NCBI RefSeq assembly: GCF_000006405.1
Contig: NW_003202100.1
Location: 119,320 to 183,319 of the forward strand
DNA length: 64,000 nucleotides
DNA from: Perkinsus marinus ATCC 50983
Lineage: Eukaryota; Perkinsozoa; Perkinsida; Perkinsidae
Direction of reading: 5' to 3'
The position numbers and the translations under genes were made by a program. Positions within the stretch are counted from its first letter, which is position 1; the number at the start of each line of letters is the position of its first letter. The notes under the pieces were generated by a model that saw only the letters and a program-made list of their open reading frames with translations, ran no database searches and was not told the origin of the DNA. Below are positions 37,919-51,895 of this stretch, piece by piece.

Positions 37919-38458
37919 ATGATAGAAGACTCAGCAGAAAAATTTGGTCCTGGCGACCTCACCATGCTTCGCCGAAATGCGCCGTCTACTTCACGCGCCA
38001 CAAAATTACGCGCTCGCCCAGAACCCAACACAATCCTGACTGAAGGAGACTAATGTGCTGGGATGTTGGACTGCCGAGTAATAGCCTCCGTATAGGCACT
38101 CAATGACTTCTGTAGCTCTTCGACCTTCGTACGTAGCGCGACAATCCTGCACAAAAGCAATACCCCACTCCAGGTCGTTAGGAAAACAGAAGCCGTCAAA
38201 CTGGACTACACCATTTCCCGGCCACACAAAAGCAGCTCACGATTGACTTTAGATAGTATGAGCAATCGATTTAGTTTTCGAATGGATTGGCATCCACTTC
38301 GAATAGTTTTTAAGATTCAAAAATCCGTGCCGTTCTTACTAAACCGCCAACTTCCAGCTCATTGAAGAAATATTAGTGCGAAACCAAAGCGCTGACGAGA
38401 AGATGGGGCAGATCAGTGACCCCCGAAGATTCAGAATAGGTCGGCACGCCGTATGAAC
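37919..38458. other. no gene recognised
   Basis: Contains a minus-strand frame at 38006-38227 without recognisable features. Probably intergenic between coatomer zeta and the coiled-coil gene. Confidence 0.35.
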
Positions 38459-39315
38459 TCACTCTTTTTCATTCACTAGGGTAGAGCATTTGGCAATCTC
38501 AAGATCCTGATCAGTGGGAGAGGACGAGTCAAGCTTCTTCTGTTGTGTGAGCTGTCCTCTAGTTAGGTCAATCAGCCGACAATTAGCATGCCACAGCTCC
38601 TCTGAGAAGGAAGGCAGGTCAAACACTATCCATTCTATCCATCATGGACTCAGTCAAGGATGAGAAAGATCCTCATAGGGTCCCCTATCTTGGCACGTCC
38701 CAGCGATGGGCGGGATAAGCCCTCGGACTCAATCGCACTGGAGTGTCTAGTATTACTCCGCTGTAGGTCCTTCAGCTGACTATCCTCCCGCCGCCGCTTC
38801 AGAAGATCTATCACATGAGCCATCTTCGACTCCAAGGCCGCTTGGCGGGCCATGACCCTAACACTCACGAGTATACTAACAGCACGACTGGGCCCCCCTC
38901 CTACGCCTGTTGTCGCTTCGTCAACCGCATGGTGAGAAGTACCGTCTCACCCACCTCCTCCTCAAGTACCGACAGACGGTTGATCAACGCCTTCTGTCGC
39001 TCCTCAAAGGAGGCCTGCAGCTCCCGTAGTAGACCAGCTACCCGCAGAGTCTGCCGTATCTTAGCATGGGCTTCCGCCACACGCTCCATCACAACAGACG
39101 AATCACCACCGACTAACCGCTTTGAACCTATACACACTATATACCGAAAACTGAGCATCAATACCGGAGTATCAATGCCCTGTCCATAACATATTCAAAG
39201 CAGTCATCACCTCACCCCGTCTATTACCTCCTGATACGCCTTCCAAGAGGCGTGCCCACTCAGCGGCTGATTCGGGGGTATCTGTTGATGGAGATCCATG
39301 GACCGAGTTCGACAT
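38459..39315 (-). CDS. coiled-coil protein of unknown function
   Basis: The ATG at 39315 (MSNSVHGSPSTDTPESAAEW) is joined over a short intron to GIDTPVLML and a heptad-rich segment (VMERVAEAHAKIRQTLRVAG, LQASFEERQKALINRLSVLE). Further exons read ARQAALESKMAHVIDLLKRR and FDLPSFSEELWHANCRLIDL with TRGQLTQQKKLD. The stop is at 38459-38461. Charged, helical and about 250 residues long; no family recognised. Confidence 0.5.
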
Positions 39316-40222
39316 GATAAAGGAACTGCAGCAGCCGTTCGCCCGACAGCGAATGACATAACACTAGCAACACTGTATGTGACTAGTCAATAGGTTATGG
39401 CGAAAACCCCATTAAGGGACATGGCAGTACAGCAGCACGTTACATAGGTTCTCAAACTTCTACATTGTAGAACCATCTACAAGCACCTCACCTTCTCCTC
39501 CAGCATCCTACTATGCGCCCGTTTATCTTACACAGTTTCATTTGTCGACTAATATAGCGAATGGTCATATAACTTCTCAACTATCGAGTATATCGAGTCC
39601 TCCATCGAGAGAATACCACTGCCGCTGCTCATTTGCTCACCACTGCCCACCAAGGACATGGGCCCGCCTTCCTGCCCAACCGAAGTCCATTGCCTATATT
39701 CTATACTCGATCAAAGAGCACCCCAGCGATGAAAATTCATATCAGCGATTGCTGCATTGTCTTAGCTCGCCACACATTCGTTGCATGCCAACAACTACCA
39801 TGCTACCAATAGCGTGGGATTTCTCTCTGGAATTCTAACTACAGGGTGCCAGCATATACAACTCATGGCTGGCGCCTACTACATTGCTTGTGAAATGTTG
39901 GACAGGAATCGCCCAGCCGGATGGGTATTGCCAGCTTAGGACTTCAGTAGTAGCTACAACCCTCCTCATCCCAACTACCCGCCCCCCCCCACCAAGGGAC
40001 CCCATAGGCCCTTCGCAGTGAACACGGCATCCTATGACAGCCCGTAATCGGAGCTCTGATCGTAAGCATTCCTGTCTTGTCCGAAAATGTATACCAAATT
40101 CGGCCCAAATCGCCCTTGATCATAATAGTACAGCGAACTGCAAGCTGATCTAAGTACCGCACTCTAGAGCGACAACTGATCCGTATCGACGTCTACTTTC
40201 CAACAGAGGGGCGTCACTACTC
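39316..40222. other. no gene recognised, up to the edge of the duplicated block
   Basis: Only short frames. The last 20 bases (gcgtcactactcaataaaaa) resemble the unit-to-unit junctions at 46085-46105 and 54215-54235. Confidence 0.4.
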
Positions 40223-40434
40223 AATAAAAAGGCTGTGTATTAGCATAACCATCTCCAGAGTAACCGCCAGTGATGACAATACCAAGGACTGCGATAAAGG
40301 ATGATGCGATCATTATAATAAAGCCAACTACCTGAAAGTAAAAGTCGACTGGTGGCTGGTAATAACTCTACCAGCCATGATCGGGCACATATGTCTACTA
40401 CACCATATGGCACCGGGAGCCATGGAAAAGCCAC
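40219..40434 (-). CDS. conserved small exon(s) with one transmembrane segment
   Basis: On the minus strand, PYGVVDICARSWL can join by a 39-nt GT-AG intron to VVGFIIMIASSFIAVLGIVI, followed by TGGYSGDGYANTQPF and a stop right at the unit edge. The same sequence recurs at 46095-46310 and 54225-54441. No start codon is visible. It may be the truncated 3' end of a membrane protein gene or an alternative last exon of the neighbouring protease. Family unknown. Confidence 0.3.
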
Positions 40435-40436
40435 TG

Positions 40437-40640
40437 TTGGTATATATGTTCGCTCTCCTCAGCTGAGCTCAAGAGTTTCCTCGCTTATTACACAAGCATA
40501 TATCGTATCCAACTGCGTATATAAACTGTATACTAATTCGGATTGAAATTTTCAGAATCCGACAAGAAATTTCCAAACCTTACTCAAACCCTTCATGTTG
40601 TGACTGACACATGTAGTTGACCATGTGCATATTTTTACAT
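40437..40640 (+). repeat. dispersed repeat, unit 1 (also 46316-46515 and 54446-54645)
   Basis: It starts atatatgttcgctctcctca and ends gacacatgtagttgaccatg. Lies downstream of the cysteine protease 3' end in every unit. Confidence 0.75.
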
Positions 40641-40918
40641 CGTAGTTAGAAGTTGTCCCTTACCAAACACAACATGGTGAAATCATTGAGTTATAGGGTC
40701 TCAAACGTTTCGTCAAAACTTTTTGGAAAGTAATAAGAAGCCGCAATGCTTTGTAAGATGAGAAATCCCTAAATTTCGTTGTTAGCAAAGAGCGGCTAAG
40801 GGGAACAAATAGTTGTCGCACGATGGAAGTGAGTGATTGGATATAACGAATGCTCAAGACGCTTTTCTACGGATCGCGATGATACTACAATTACCGGTTT
40901 CTGAAACTTATACCGGAG

Positions 40919-42668
<1,750 letters not shown>

Positions 42669-44093
42669 TTGAGAAGCAAAGCCCACTGATAAGTTGGGGT
42701 TGTTTGTAGACTTTCTAAGGGGAGGACCGGTACTGCTACCCGCTACGGTGGCGGCGATTCCCAATTTTCTTGCGATCCCAAGAAATTGGGTATGGAAACG
42801 GTGTTCATTCTTAGAGGGAAGTCGTAGTAGACTTGGCAGTGCCAAGTTGGCACTCAGGAAGTTCCAAAGCGATGAAAGCCTTAAAACTTCACGTGAACAC
42901 TACGCTACGTTCACGCACAAACTCGATGAGCGGAGCGAAGTGAGTCTTCTTCCATGTTATGGAACATGAGCACTCGGAGGCCAGCCATCACCCCAGCCAC
43001 AACGTGAGGTTATCTCTACGGATTCAGAATTGACATTTCACTATGCGGTATTACGCGAATCCAAAAAGTCTTGCATCTCAAGTCCTAGCACCTGGTAAAA
43101 AGGCCCAGCTAAGAACAAGAAGTCCCCTTGAAGAGGGGTGACCTGTATCAAGTGTGATAGTCCTATACAAGGAAACACAAATCCGAATTTGATAATCAAA
43201 CTCGTCCGCCTGCACAATGCGACATGTCTACACATTCGCGCCAAAATAGCGTTATGGCTGCACCGATGTGTGGTCAGCGTAAAATGACCACCCGCCTGTA
43301 TAGGGAGCCCCCCCATGAACAACACGATAGTAGCTTCGCTCTCGGCGAAGGAAGAGGCATTTCATACTACTGCTTGGCCTCTTGCATCCCTCCCACAGAG
43401 AATCTCACATCACTCCACTCCGTGGAGTACACTGCTGAATTGGATTCAAACTGGGACCAAAACTATAGTATCATTACTCACGAGGACCAAGCTGTCATAT
43501 TCCAGAAGCTTCACTATGAAGTGGTTGATATTCGGATGAGACTACCATCCGAAACATGAGAGACACCCAAGTGCCTTCCCAGGGAGGAATGCAACCCTAC
43601 CGCGATGTTATTTGTTCACACATATTATGGTTAGCATCGCGACATTATCAAGCCTCGAAAAATTATCATCCAGAAACAGGCGTACGTTTGAGATGAAGAG
43701 AATTTTAGGGCGTAACGAAACGAACCATCGATACACATAAATGCTCAAAGTGAGTTGCAACTGAACTTGGGCACTTAAGTGTCGACTTTGTTGGAACGTG
43801 TCAAGTTTGACAGAGACGTGTCCTAGCGATACCCCACCCTCATTTCGGCAATAAATTGTCGATACTAAAGTCCACGATAGGCCAATGCATAGCACCTGGC
43901 CAGGCATGTCCATAGATCATCCTTCCGCGTGTAATGGACATGTCAAAGTGTCAAAAATCTCCTCGACGACTTTGAACATTTACTACTTGACATGTCGAAA
44001 CATGACGCAATTGGCCGCAGTCACTGCAACACACCTTCCCATCCCAGAGAGGTTCCTCACTTGTGAGAGCCTTCCTAAGTTCTTGGTGCTTCC

Positions 44094-44113
44094 TCACCGA
44101 CATATGTCGGTGA
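44094..44113. repeat. 20-bp perfect palindrome (also 52506-52525, 58189-58208)
   Basis: tcaccgacatatgtcggtga, identical in all three units, in the spacer upstream of the BOP1 5' half. Confidence 0.85.
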
Positions 44114-44333
44114 CCATGTGCACAAATTTCAACACTGCCCAAAGCATTACCGTCGAGACCGGAGAGTAGCCCGATGTGTACCAGGTGAACAGCTGAGGAG
44201 GATCGGCCAGAGGAGGAATTGGAACTGCTGATGTCCGAGCTTAGACATACGAGGGAGTGAATAGTTACTCCACCTATCGATACCTACGCAGTATTATGAT
44301 GATCACAAATAGGCTGGGGGTGATGACCCCCAT

Positions 44334-44740
44334 GCCCCAGATGCCCAACTGAAGAGGCTTGACGCTTGTCAAGACCGTTTCATCGAGCTTACTGGATGTA
44401 CGCTACCTAACCTGGCGTGGCGCCGATTGTGGGGATGATGTCCTGGCTCTATAAAGTAGTAGTCCTCAGAGATGGCCCTCCATCTCTAGTGTCGCGTTTT
44501 ATACTAGTAGACAATCATTCCTGCGTTACTCGTAGCTCCACTCGGCTGAAGAGCAAAAAACACGGGTATCAGTTGGTAGTTTCGAAGAAGAATAGCGATC
44601 TAACCATCTATCGTCGGTGGATTAGGGCGCTCGATCTGTGGAATTCCTTACCGCCTGAGTGTTTCCCGACTGAACGCAATCGGAAGGACGATTTCAAACG
44701 CGCCGTGTCAGCATTGAACCATTTTTTGTAAAAAAAAACA
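44334..44740 (+). mobile_element. 5'-truncated non-LTR (LINE) retrotransposon 3' end
   Basis: It encodes the C-terminal part of a LINE reverse transcriptase: QLKRLDACQDRFIELTGCTL, then (after one frameshift) VLALYKVVVLRDG and RWIRALDLWNSLPPECF with NRKDDFKRAVSALNHFL. It ends in a 9-A tail (44730-44738). Units 2 and 3 have different sequence here, so the insertion came with a deletion of host DNA in unit 1 only. Confidence 0.7.
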
Positions 44741-45052
44741 GAAACCCTCCAATACTACCAGAGTGTCATCCTCGCGTATTTTGATAACTCGATGTACGAC
44801 ATCCAAGCCACCAATAGGGGCGCCAAAAGATACAACAGCGTTGTCGCCAAGTGGCGGGAGGGGGCTTAAGTGTGGTTCCTGGTCCATGCCAGTATATAGG
44901 GACCCTATAATAGGGTGCTGTTCTAGCAGGTGGCCTCGCCGTTTATGCAAATAATTCCGGTACTGGAATTTTTCACGCATTTTGATATAATCGTTATCGT
45001 CTTGAGTAGGCAACAAGTCACAAGTCAGTGCTTTTTCAGTGTGGTCCACACC

Positions 45053-46063
45053 ATGCCTTCTACAAAGGAGACTCGCCAAGTACTGCCTGAAGCTTCCGAG
45101 GCTCCCAAACCCGTTCGTGAGGAGGATGCGGCCCTGCAAGAGTTGGAAGACTCTAAGGATACTCCCGGTTTCGAAATTGGAGACGATATTGTTGAAAATG
45201 CAAGTACACATGCCAGTGGTGATGAGGAGTAATATCAAGGCTGTGGGGAGGACTCAAAAGCTGACGAATCTCCCCGAATCGAATTACTCTAACTGGTAGA
45301 GAGATTGCTTATTTGTTCTTGTCATTTTCAGAGGGGAGGAATCTTCCGAGACTGAGGACGATTACGATTCGGACGACTCTGATGATGAGTAAGGGGCCAA
45401 AAGTGGAGGATATTGAAGAGCTGCATCATCTCAGGTATACTCGGAACCGTATAGGCAAAGTACCGCTGAAGTGGTATCTCGACAACCATGATCATATTGG
45501 TTATGATATCTCTGGAAAAAAGATTGCACGCACTGTGAAGACTTCCGAGATAGATACTCTCTTGAGAGCGGTAGTAAGGGCCCAGGCATTGTATGGAGGA
45601 GATCAGATTCATCGTGCTAACATAGCTGTCGCTTGTTAGGCTGAGGATCCCGATGCTTGGCGCACCGTCACTGATATCAAGAACGACAGGGAGATCAAGC
45701 TAAGTGACACCGACCTCAGGATCATACAGTGAGATCAGCCGTAGTCAACTGGCCGCCTGTCATTCAATGCCGACCTCAGGCGTATCCGGAAGGGCTTTTT
45801 CCCTACTGGTCGTGGTGATGGCGATGAGGATGAGGAATTCCAGGTAGGGTGGTGAGGTGTCTAGGAGTAGTAACCAAGGCTAATCATGGTAGGTTGAGTA
45901 TGAGGACCGTATAGAAGACAAAATTCACCCAATGAGGACTCGATACCCCACGAAGAAGTCGTTCATGCCGGACCAAGACGAGGCCCGTAAGGTCAATAGA
46001 TTGATCAAGCTCATAAGGGCGGGAATTATCAAGCCTAAGGAGGAGAAGCCTGCGAAGGAGGAT
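45053..46063 (+). pseudogene. BOP1/ERB1 5'-half duplicate, copy 1
   Basis: From the ATG at 45053 ([20 protein letters not shown]) it has the same exons as the full gene through [14 protein letters not shown] and EEKPAKED, then a donor at 46064. Splice sites and reading frame look intact, but the WD40 half is missing; unit 2 begins within the next intron. It could be transcribed into a truncated BOP1-N-terminal protein, or spliced onward. Confidence 0.85.
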
Positions 46064-46743
46064 GTATTTCATACCGCTCCTCGACGAAATCACTACTTAA
46101 TGAAAAGGCTGTGTATTAGCATAACCATCTCCAGAGTAACCGCCAGTGATGACAATACCAAGGACTGCGATAAAGGATGATGCGATCATTATAATAAAGC
46201 CAACTACCTGAAAGTAAAAGTCGACTGGTGGCTGGTAATAACTCTACCAGCCATGATCGGGCACATATGTCTACTACACCATATGGCACCGGGAGCCATG
46301 GAAAAGCCACTGTTGGTATATATGTTCGCTCTCCTCAGCTGAGCTCAAGAGTTTCCTCGCTTATTACACAAGCATATATCGTATCCAACTGCGTATATAA
46401 ACTGTATACTAATTCAGATAGAAGTTTTCAGAATCCGACAAGAAATTTCCAAACCTTACTCAAACCCTTCATGTTGTGACTGACACATGTAGTTGACCAT
46501 GTGCATAATTTTCCATCCTAGTTAGAAGTTGTCCCTTACCAAACACAACATGGTGAAATCATTGAGTTATAGGGTCTCAAACGTTTTGTCAAAACTTTTT
46601 GGAAAGTAATAAGAAGCCGCAATGCTTTGTAAGATGGGAAATCCCTAAATTTCGTTGTTAGCAAAGAGCGGCTAAGGGGAACAAATAGTTGTCGCACGAT
46701 GGAAGTGAGTGATTGGAATATAATCATTGGATATAATAAATGG

Positions 46744-47264
46744 TCAAGACGCTTTTTTATGGATCTTGATAGTCGGAACATACATGTACTCGAGTACGTT
46801 GCATTGACCTGAGAAGGACGACAGTGGATGTCATAATGAATGTCGAAGCTCACCGTAACTGGAAACTCCTCGCTTCAAGTAAAAGTACCCAGCTATACCC
46901 CAGGAAGTTCCCCAAGAATTTCTGCCGATGAAATAACTGATAAAAAAAGTTGCAGTAAGCATCCATACGGTGCCATATTCTTACTCTCGTCCAAATACGC
47001 TGCCATAACCAATCATCACAACAGCGTGATCAATCTGATGATTACAGTTATCTGAAACCTGTAGTAATCCTTACACATCAGCATTGAGCGCAAAATTTAC
47101 CAGACGAGTATACTCCACCGCTGTAAAATTGGAAATCATGATCCGAAGCATACAAGGCAACGGAGACTGGACTTTTAACTATCTTCGTCATCAAAGCCTG
47201 CTCAGTTCGTTCTAGCTGGGACCAGCCAGTAACAACCCCGGCCTGTTAGGTATGATGATGATGA

Positions 47265-47296
<32 letters not shown>

Positions 47297-48541
47297 TTCG
47301 ATACAAATATTACCTTTATGCCGTCGGATCGTTTCTCAAGGGAGTTTTGGCAAGTATTGTCACTTCCTTCATAAGGGTAGGTTGACTCTAGATCGATCCC
47401 TTTATCCTTTACATAATCAAAAGCTTGATACATCCAGCCTCCAGCACATCCACTGAAATGTGAGCTGTGTGAAAATTTCCTAGTGTAAAATGTAGACATA
47501 CTCAACTACATGTGTTGGTGAGAATATTGAAATTTTGAGGAAATCTTCGAAATCATTGCTCACCCAAATTCGTATATAAATTCTTTTATTCAGTGAAGAA
47601 TTCTTAGGCTCAGCTGAGGAGAGCAAACATATAGTCCTCCAAAACTGGATGAGAAACACATGAATATGCTGCTGATTGGCTTTGGTCTAGTGGTAGAATA
47701 CAACGTTGCCATAGTTGTGACCCGAGTTCGATCCTCGGATAATGTACCATGATTGGCCTCGGTCTTAGGAGCCATGAAAAAACTATATTCTTGTCTTTAT
47801 CATGGCTCCTAGTACCAAGGCCAATCGATGCCACTTACCCGGTCCCATAGCCTCTACTGCAATCGACAAGCTGCTGCGCGGAGAGCGACCGGAGCTGACC
47901 CGTGCCGATGGCATACAGCGACTCGAGAGTACCTGCAAAGGTTCACACAAGTACGTCCAAGAGACGTTACCGGTCGTTGAGAAAGCCCAGCAGCTTCCAC
48001 AGGCTCCTTGATTCTTAATCGGGGTTAATACATCGCCAGTTGCATGTCTCCAATCCACGTCGGTTGGGAGCTCTGTGGCATTAGCTGACACAAAGAGACT
48101 CAATCTGGCATGCGAAATACAACTGGTCCTACCTTCAACATCAAACTTAACATCCCTCCTCGCATCCATCTTTAAAATACCGACCTTCTGGGCGACGAAC
48201 TCCTCGTGTGTGAGGTCCGCATACTCGTTGACACCCAGCGTGTAAGACAGATCTGCATAGCTAGCCACTCGGCTCATGGCGAATATGATGTTACTCACTC
48301 TGAGCGTTGACTTGCTCGATGTGATGGAGATTGGCTTGGAAGATGGCATTCCTTTTCATTTCTTCCTCCTTAGACTCGTATTTTTTACCGAACCTGCACG
48401 CAAGACATCAGAATGAAACACCACTTGACGACCACTTCACTTATGCTGGAAATCGGTAAAAGCCAAGTCCGCAGTTCCCTCGTTCAAGCACTCGAACGCA
48501 GGTAGGATTGAAAGGAGAACGAATGAGACGATAGTGCGCAT
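46744..48541 (-). CDS. papain-like cysteine protease (C1A), copy 2
   Basis: Same ten-exon structure as copy 1, ATG at 48541, stop at 46744-46746, about 338 residues. Catalytic Gln/Cys ([12 protein letters not shown]), His ([11 protein letters not shown]) and Asn ([10 protein letters not shown]) are kept. Differences cluster in the mature enzyme: [15 protein letters not shown] at the maturation site, [44 protein letters not shown], and the C-terminus [11 protein letters not shown]. No frameshifts or lost splice sites were seen, so it is probably functional. Confidence 0.92.
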
Positions 48542-50165
48542 TTGAGAAGCAAAGCCCACTGATAATGTCGGGGTTGTTTGTACACTTTCTAAGGGGAAGA
48601 CCGGTACTGCTACCCGCTAGGGTGGCGGCGATTCCCAATTTCCTTGCGATCCCAAGAAATTGGGTATGGGAACGGTGTTCCTTCTTAGAAGGAAGTCGTA
48701 GTAGACTTGGCACTCAGGAAGTTCCAAAGCGATGAAAGCCTTAAAACTTCACGTGAACACTACGCTACGTTCACGCACAAAATCGACGAGCGGAGCGAAG
48801 TGATTCTTCTTCCATGTTATGGAACATGAACATTCGGAGGCCAGCCATCACACACACTACGTGAGCCTATCTCTACGGATTTATAATTGACATTTCACTA
48901 TGCGTTATAACGCGAATCCAGGAAGTCCTGCATCTCAAGTCCTAGCACCTGGTAACAAGGCCCAGCTAAGAACAAGAAGTCCCCTTGAAGAGGGGTGACC
49001 TCGTTAACGTCAGGTAGTCCGCTCGCTTGAGGGTTGGTGGACGTTGACTGAACCCAACAAGGCAGAACTTGAGCCAAGATGGCTACTGTACCAATCTCTA
49101 CAATATGGATCGTGGTACAATGAATCTGACACTACAGCTGTGTACACGTGCAAGTTGGCACGCAGACGCAAACGCACAAACAACAAAGGTAGCAGGAGGT
49201 AGCAGGCCTTGGCAGAACCCTATAAACTTAAAGGACTAAAAAGTTGCCCTCAACGTTCCTCTAACACCTGCATGAAGTGTAATAGTCCTATACAAGGGAA
49301 CCCAAAGCCGAATTTGATAATCAAACTCGTCCGCCTGCACAATGCGACGTGTCTACACATTTGCGCCAAAATAGCGTTATGGCTGCACCGATGTGTGGTC
49401 AGCGTAAAATGACCACCCTCCTGTATAGGGAGCCCCCCCCATAAACAACACGATAGTAGCTTCGCTCTCGGCAAAGGAAGAGGCATCTCATACTACTGCT
49501 TGGCCTGAGGCCAATGGCCTCTTGCATCCCTCCCACAGAGAATCTCACATCACTCCACTCCGTGGAGTACACTGCTGAATTGGATTCAAACTGGGACCAA
49601 AACTATGATATCATTACTCACGAGGACCAAGCTGTCATATTCCAGAAGCTTCACTATGAAGTGGTTGATATTCGGATGAGACTACCATCCGAAACATGGG
49701 AGATACCCAAGTGCCTTCCGAGGGAGGAATGCAACCTTAACGCATTTGTTCATCCATATTATGGTTAGCATCGCAAAATTATCAAGCCTCGGAAAATCAT
49801 CATCCAGAAACAGGCGTACGTTTGAGATGAAGAGAATTTTAGGGCGTAACGAAAGGAACCATCGATACACATGAATGCTCAAAGTGAGTTGCAACTGAAC
49901 TTGGGCACTTGAGTGTCGACTTCGTTGGAACGTGTCAAATTTGACAGAGACGTGTCCTAGCGATACCCCACGCTCCTTTCGGCAAGAAATTGTCGATACT
50001 AAAGTCCACGATAGGCCAATGGATAGCACCTGGACAGGCATGTCCATAGATCACCCTTCCGCGTGTAATGGACATGTCAAAGTGTCAAAAACGTCCTCGA
50101 CGACTTTGAACATTCACTTGACATGTCGAAACATAACGCAATTGGCCGCAGTCACTGCAACACAC

Positions 50166-50360
50166 TGTTAAGGATCGGTCTAATTGTGAGCGTTACCCTC
50201 GGACTGTTGATGAACACAGGTTCCCAAGACAAGGACGAAACCTGCTCTTTTCTTAAAGGAGCACAGTGCGAGACACGTTCTTAGCTATGCACAACGCTAT
50301 GCATGAAAGGCGCATAATCGCGCCGTCTACTACAGGTATCTCTCTGTGGTACTTCAACCT
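50166..50360 (+). repeat. left terminal inverted repeat of the Ginger-like element
   Basis: Begins tgttaaggatcggtctaatt and ends acttcaacct. Nearly identical to the reverse complement of 52247-52441. Confidence 0.92.
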
Positions 50361-50473
50361 CGTCCCCCTGTTCATCACAGGTAGAGCGGAGGTATTATCG
50401 ACTAGAAAACGAATCATGATTTACCAATATAAGGACAAAAAAGGACTAACATCTACGTAGATGACATAATGAT

Positions 50474-51895
50474 TTACTCTTTAGGATATCCATCACTGTC
50501 GAAACTAGTCTCTCGCGGGCTACCACCCGGAATAAACCGTACGGGAACATGGCGATGACGCAACGTTCTGGTCAAACCATGAACTTCTGGTGCACCTTCT
50601 AGTTGGAGCTCCGCCTGCCGATTCGGATCTGGTTGGACTCCGTCAGATACCGGGTCGTTGCGCACCGACGCGGAGCTGACAGAGTTAGACGATATAGTAA
50701 GGTCACCAGAATGGGCAGAACCATTGTCTTCATCAATGATCTCGGGACACTCCTCGGTGTGGGCGGAGATGATCCGATCATTGGCAACATTCAAGAGTTG
50801 GACCGATGGGTCGGCAACTCTTTCCAAAGTAGAAGAATGAGTAGACGAAGTGACAACGCGGTACTTGGAAGGCATAAAGCGCTCACCGGTACGTCGTTCA
50901 TGTGGAGGTTTCAATACCCATACTTGCTGACCGACGTTGAAGGAGACTTCTCCTTCTGGAGGAGGAACTGCCACGGGTTGTTCGGCTCCGGTACGTAGTT
51001 GTCGCCCTAGGAACCTCTCCGTTGGGGCTTCTCCCGTAGCGCTATGTGGAGTACTGTTGTAGGCTTCTAGGCACTGTTGTAGCTTGTCCACCAGAGGCAG
51101 CGTCGAAGGTAGATACATAAGTTTAGTTTTAAGGGTACGATTCAACCTCTCCACGCATGCGTTGGCAGTTGGTCTATAGCCGCTAGTTGCGACCAATGTA
51201 ACCCCTCGTCGTCGAAGTCGAGAACGGAGTGAAAAAAAACCCGTTCCACGATCACACCGAAGATACAAGGGCCACCCCAGCAAAGATGTTGTGAAGATTG
51301 AGCATGAGGCTGTCCAGATATTCTCGCCTGACTCGCTTCTTATTGGTCGAGCCGTTGCATATCGGCTGTACTCATCAACAGTGACCAATATAGGTTGACC
51401 AAGATAATAGGTAACATCTGCAGCCACCATTTCCCACGGGAACGTAGCCAATCTTCTGGGTGCAGCCGTGTTTAGTGGAGTCTTCTTGGCTCGTTCGCGG
51501 CGACAGCGCTCATCCTGACACCCTTGGAGAGCGGAGTGAGCGGAGGAAGCCAAGTTTGGTATATAAAATACCCGCTTCAGAACTTTTGTGACAGCTTTCT
51601 CGCCTGCATGTACCAACGACGTGTGGAGTTTCAGAATCACGTCTTTGTGCAGGCACTCTGGTAGGATTGGCAGACCATCTTTCTTCTCTAGTTCCGCCAA
51701 CGGACCGACTCCTTGGGCTCGCCTCAGCTCGGAGTTTGATGGCCACCAAGCCTGTCCCTCGCCCCCCAGCCGTGGAACGAAGGCGACAAGCTTGTGGGCG
51801 TCGTTCTCCGCACAGTAGGGGTTGATGTTGAAATCCACCCGGGTAACTGTGTCGGCTAAGTTGTCACACGAACGGACTTGGCAATGTCCGAGCAA
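50474..51895 (-). CDS. transposase/integrase (H2C2 plus rve, gypsy type)
   Basis: The open frame of up to 473 codons shows an HHCC zinc finger (LHTSLVHAG ... GCQDERC). An rve catalytic core follows, with Asp in WEMVAADVTYYLGQ, Asp in LRCDRGTGFFS and Glu in ACVERLNRTLK. The second Asp to Glu spacing is 33 residues, two fewer than usual. A GPY/F-like module (GQQVWVLKPP ... RFMPSKYRVV) comes next, then a Ser/Asp-rich tail. The frame lacks an ATG near its 5' end. Upstream minus-strand sequence (SSWPTNFEIAAIQREDL, 52049-51864) may be an earlier exon. The frame is uninterrupted across the catalytic core, so the element may be recently active. Confidence 0.88.
   Translation of the reverse strand: MLGHCQVRSCDNLADTVTRVDFNINPYCAENDAHKLVAFVPRLGGEGQAWWPSNSELRRAQGVGPLAELEKKDGLPILPECLHKDVILKLHTSLVHAGEKAVTKVLKRVFYIPNLASSAHSALQGCQDERCRRERAKKTPLNTAAPRRLATFPWEMVAADVTYYLGQPILVTVDEYSRYATARPIRSESGENIWTASCSIFTTSLLGWPLYLRCDRGTGFFSLRSRLRRRGVTLVATSGYRPTANACVERLNRTLKTKLMYLPSTLPLVDKLQQCLEAYNSTPHSATGEAPTERFLGRQLRTGAEQPVAVPPPEGEVSFNVGQQVWVLKPPHERRTGERFMPSKYRVVTSSTHSSTLERVADPSVQLLNVANDRIISAHTEECPEIIDEDNGSAHSGDLTISSNSVSSASVRNDPVSDGVQPDPNRQAELQLEGAPEVHGLTRTLRHRHVPVRFIPGGSPRETSFDSDGYPKE

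Larger units (their letters stand above)
42669..45052. other. spacer between divergent protease and BOP1 5' half, unit 1
   Basis: No gene confirmed. A plus-strand frame (SLHSVEYTAELDSNWDQNY, about 43420-43556) is conserved in all units but unrecognised. A 20-bp palindrome lies at 44094-44113 and a LINE fragment at 44334-44740. A pyrimidine tract with AG (gctttttcag) lies 14 nt before the BOP1 ATG and could serve as a trans-splice or intron acceptor. Confidence 0.45.

Noticed and set aside
44708-45238. Minus-strand 176-codon frame repeated at 52911-53369 and 58594-59052
   Set aside because: It is antisense to BOP1 exon 1 and its leader; its recurrence is explained by the segmental duplication.
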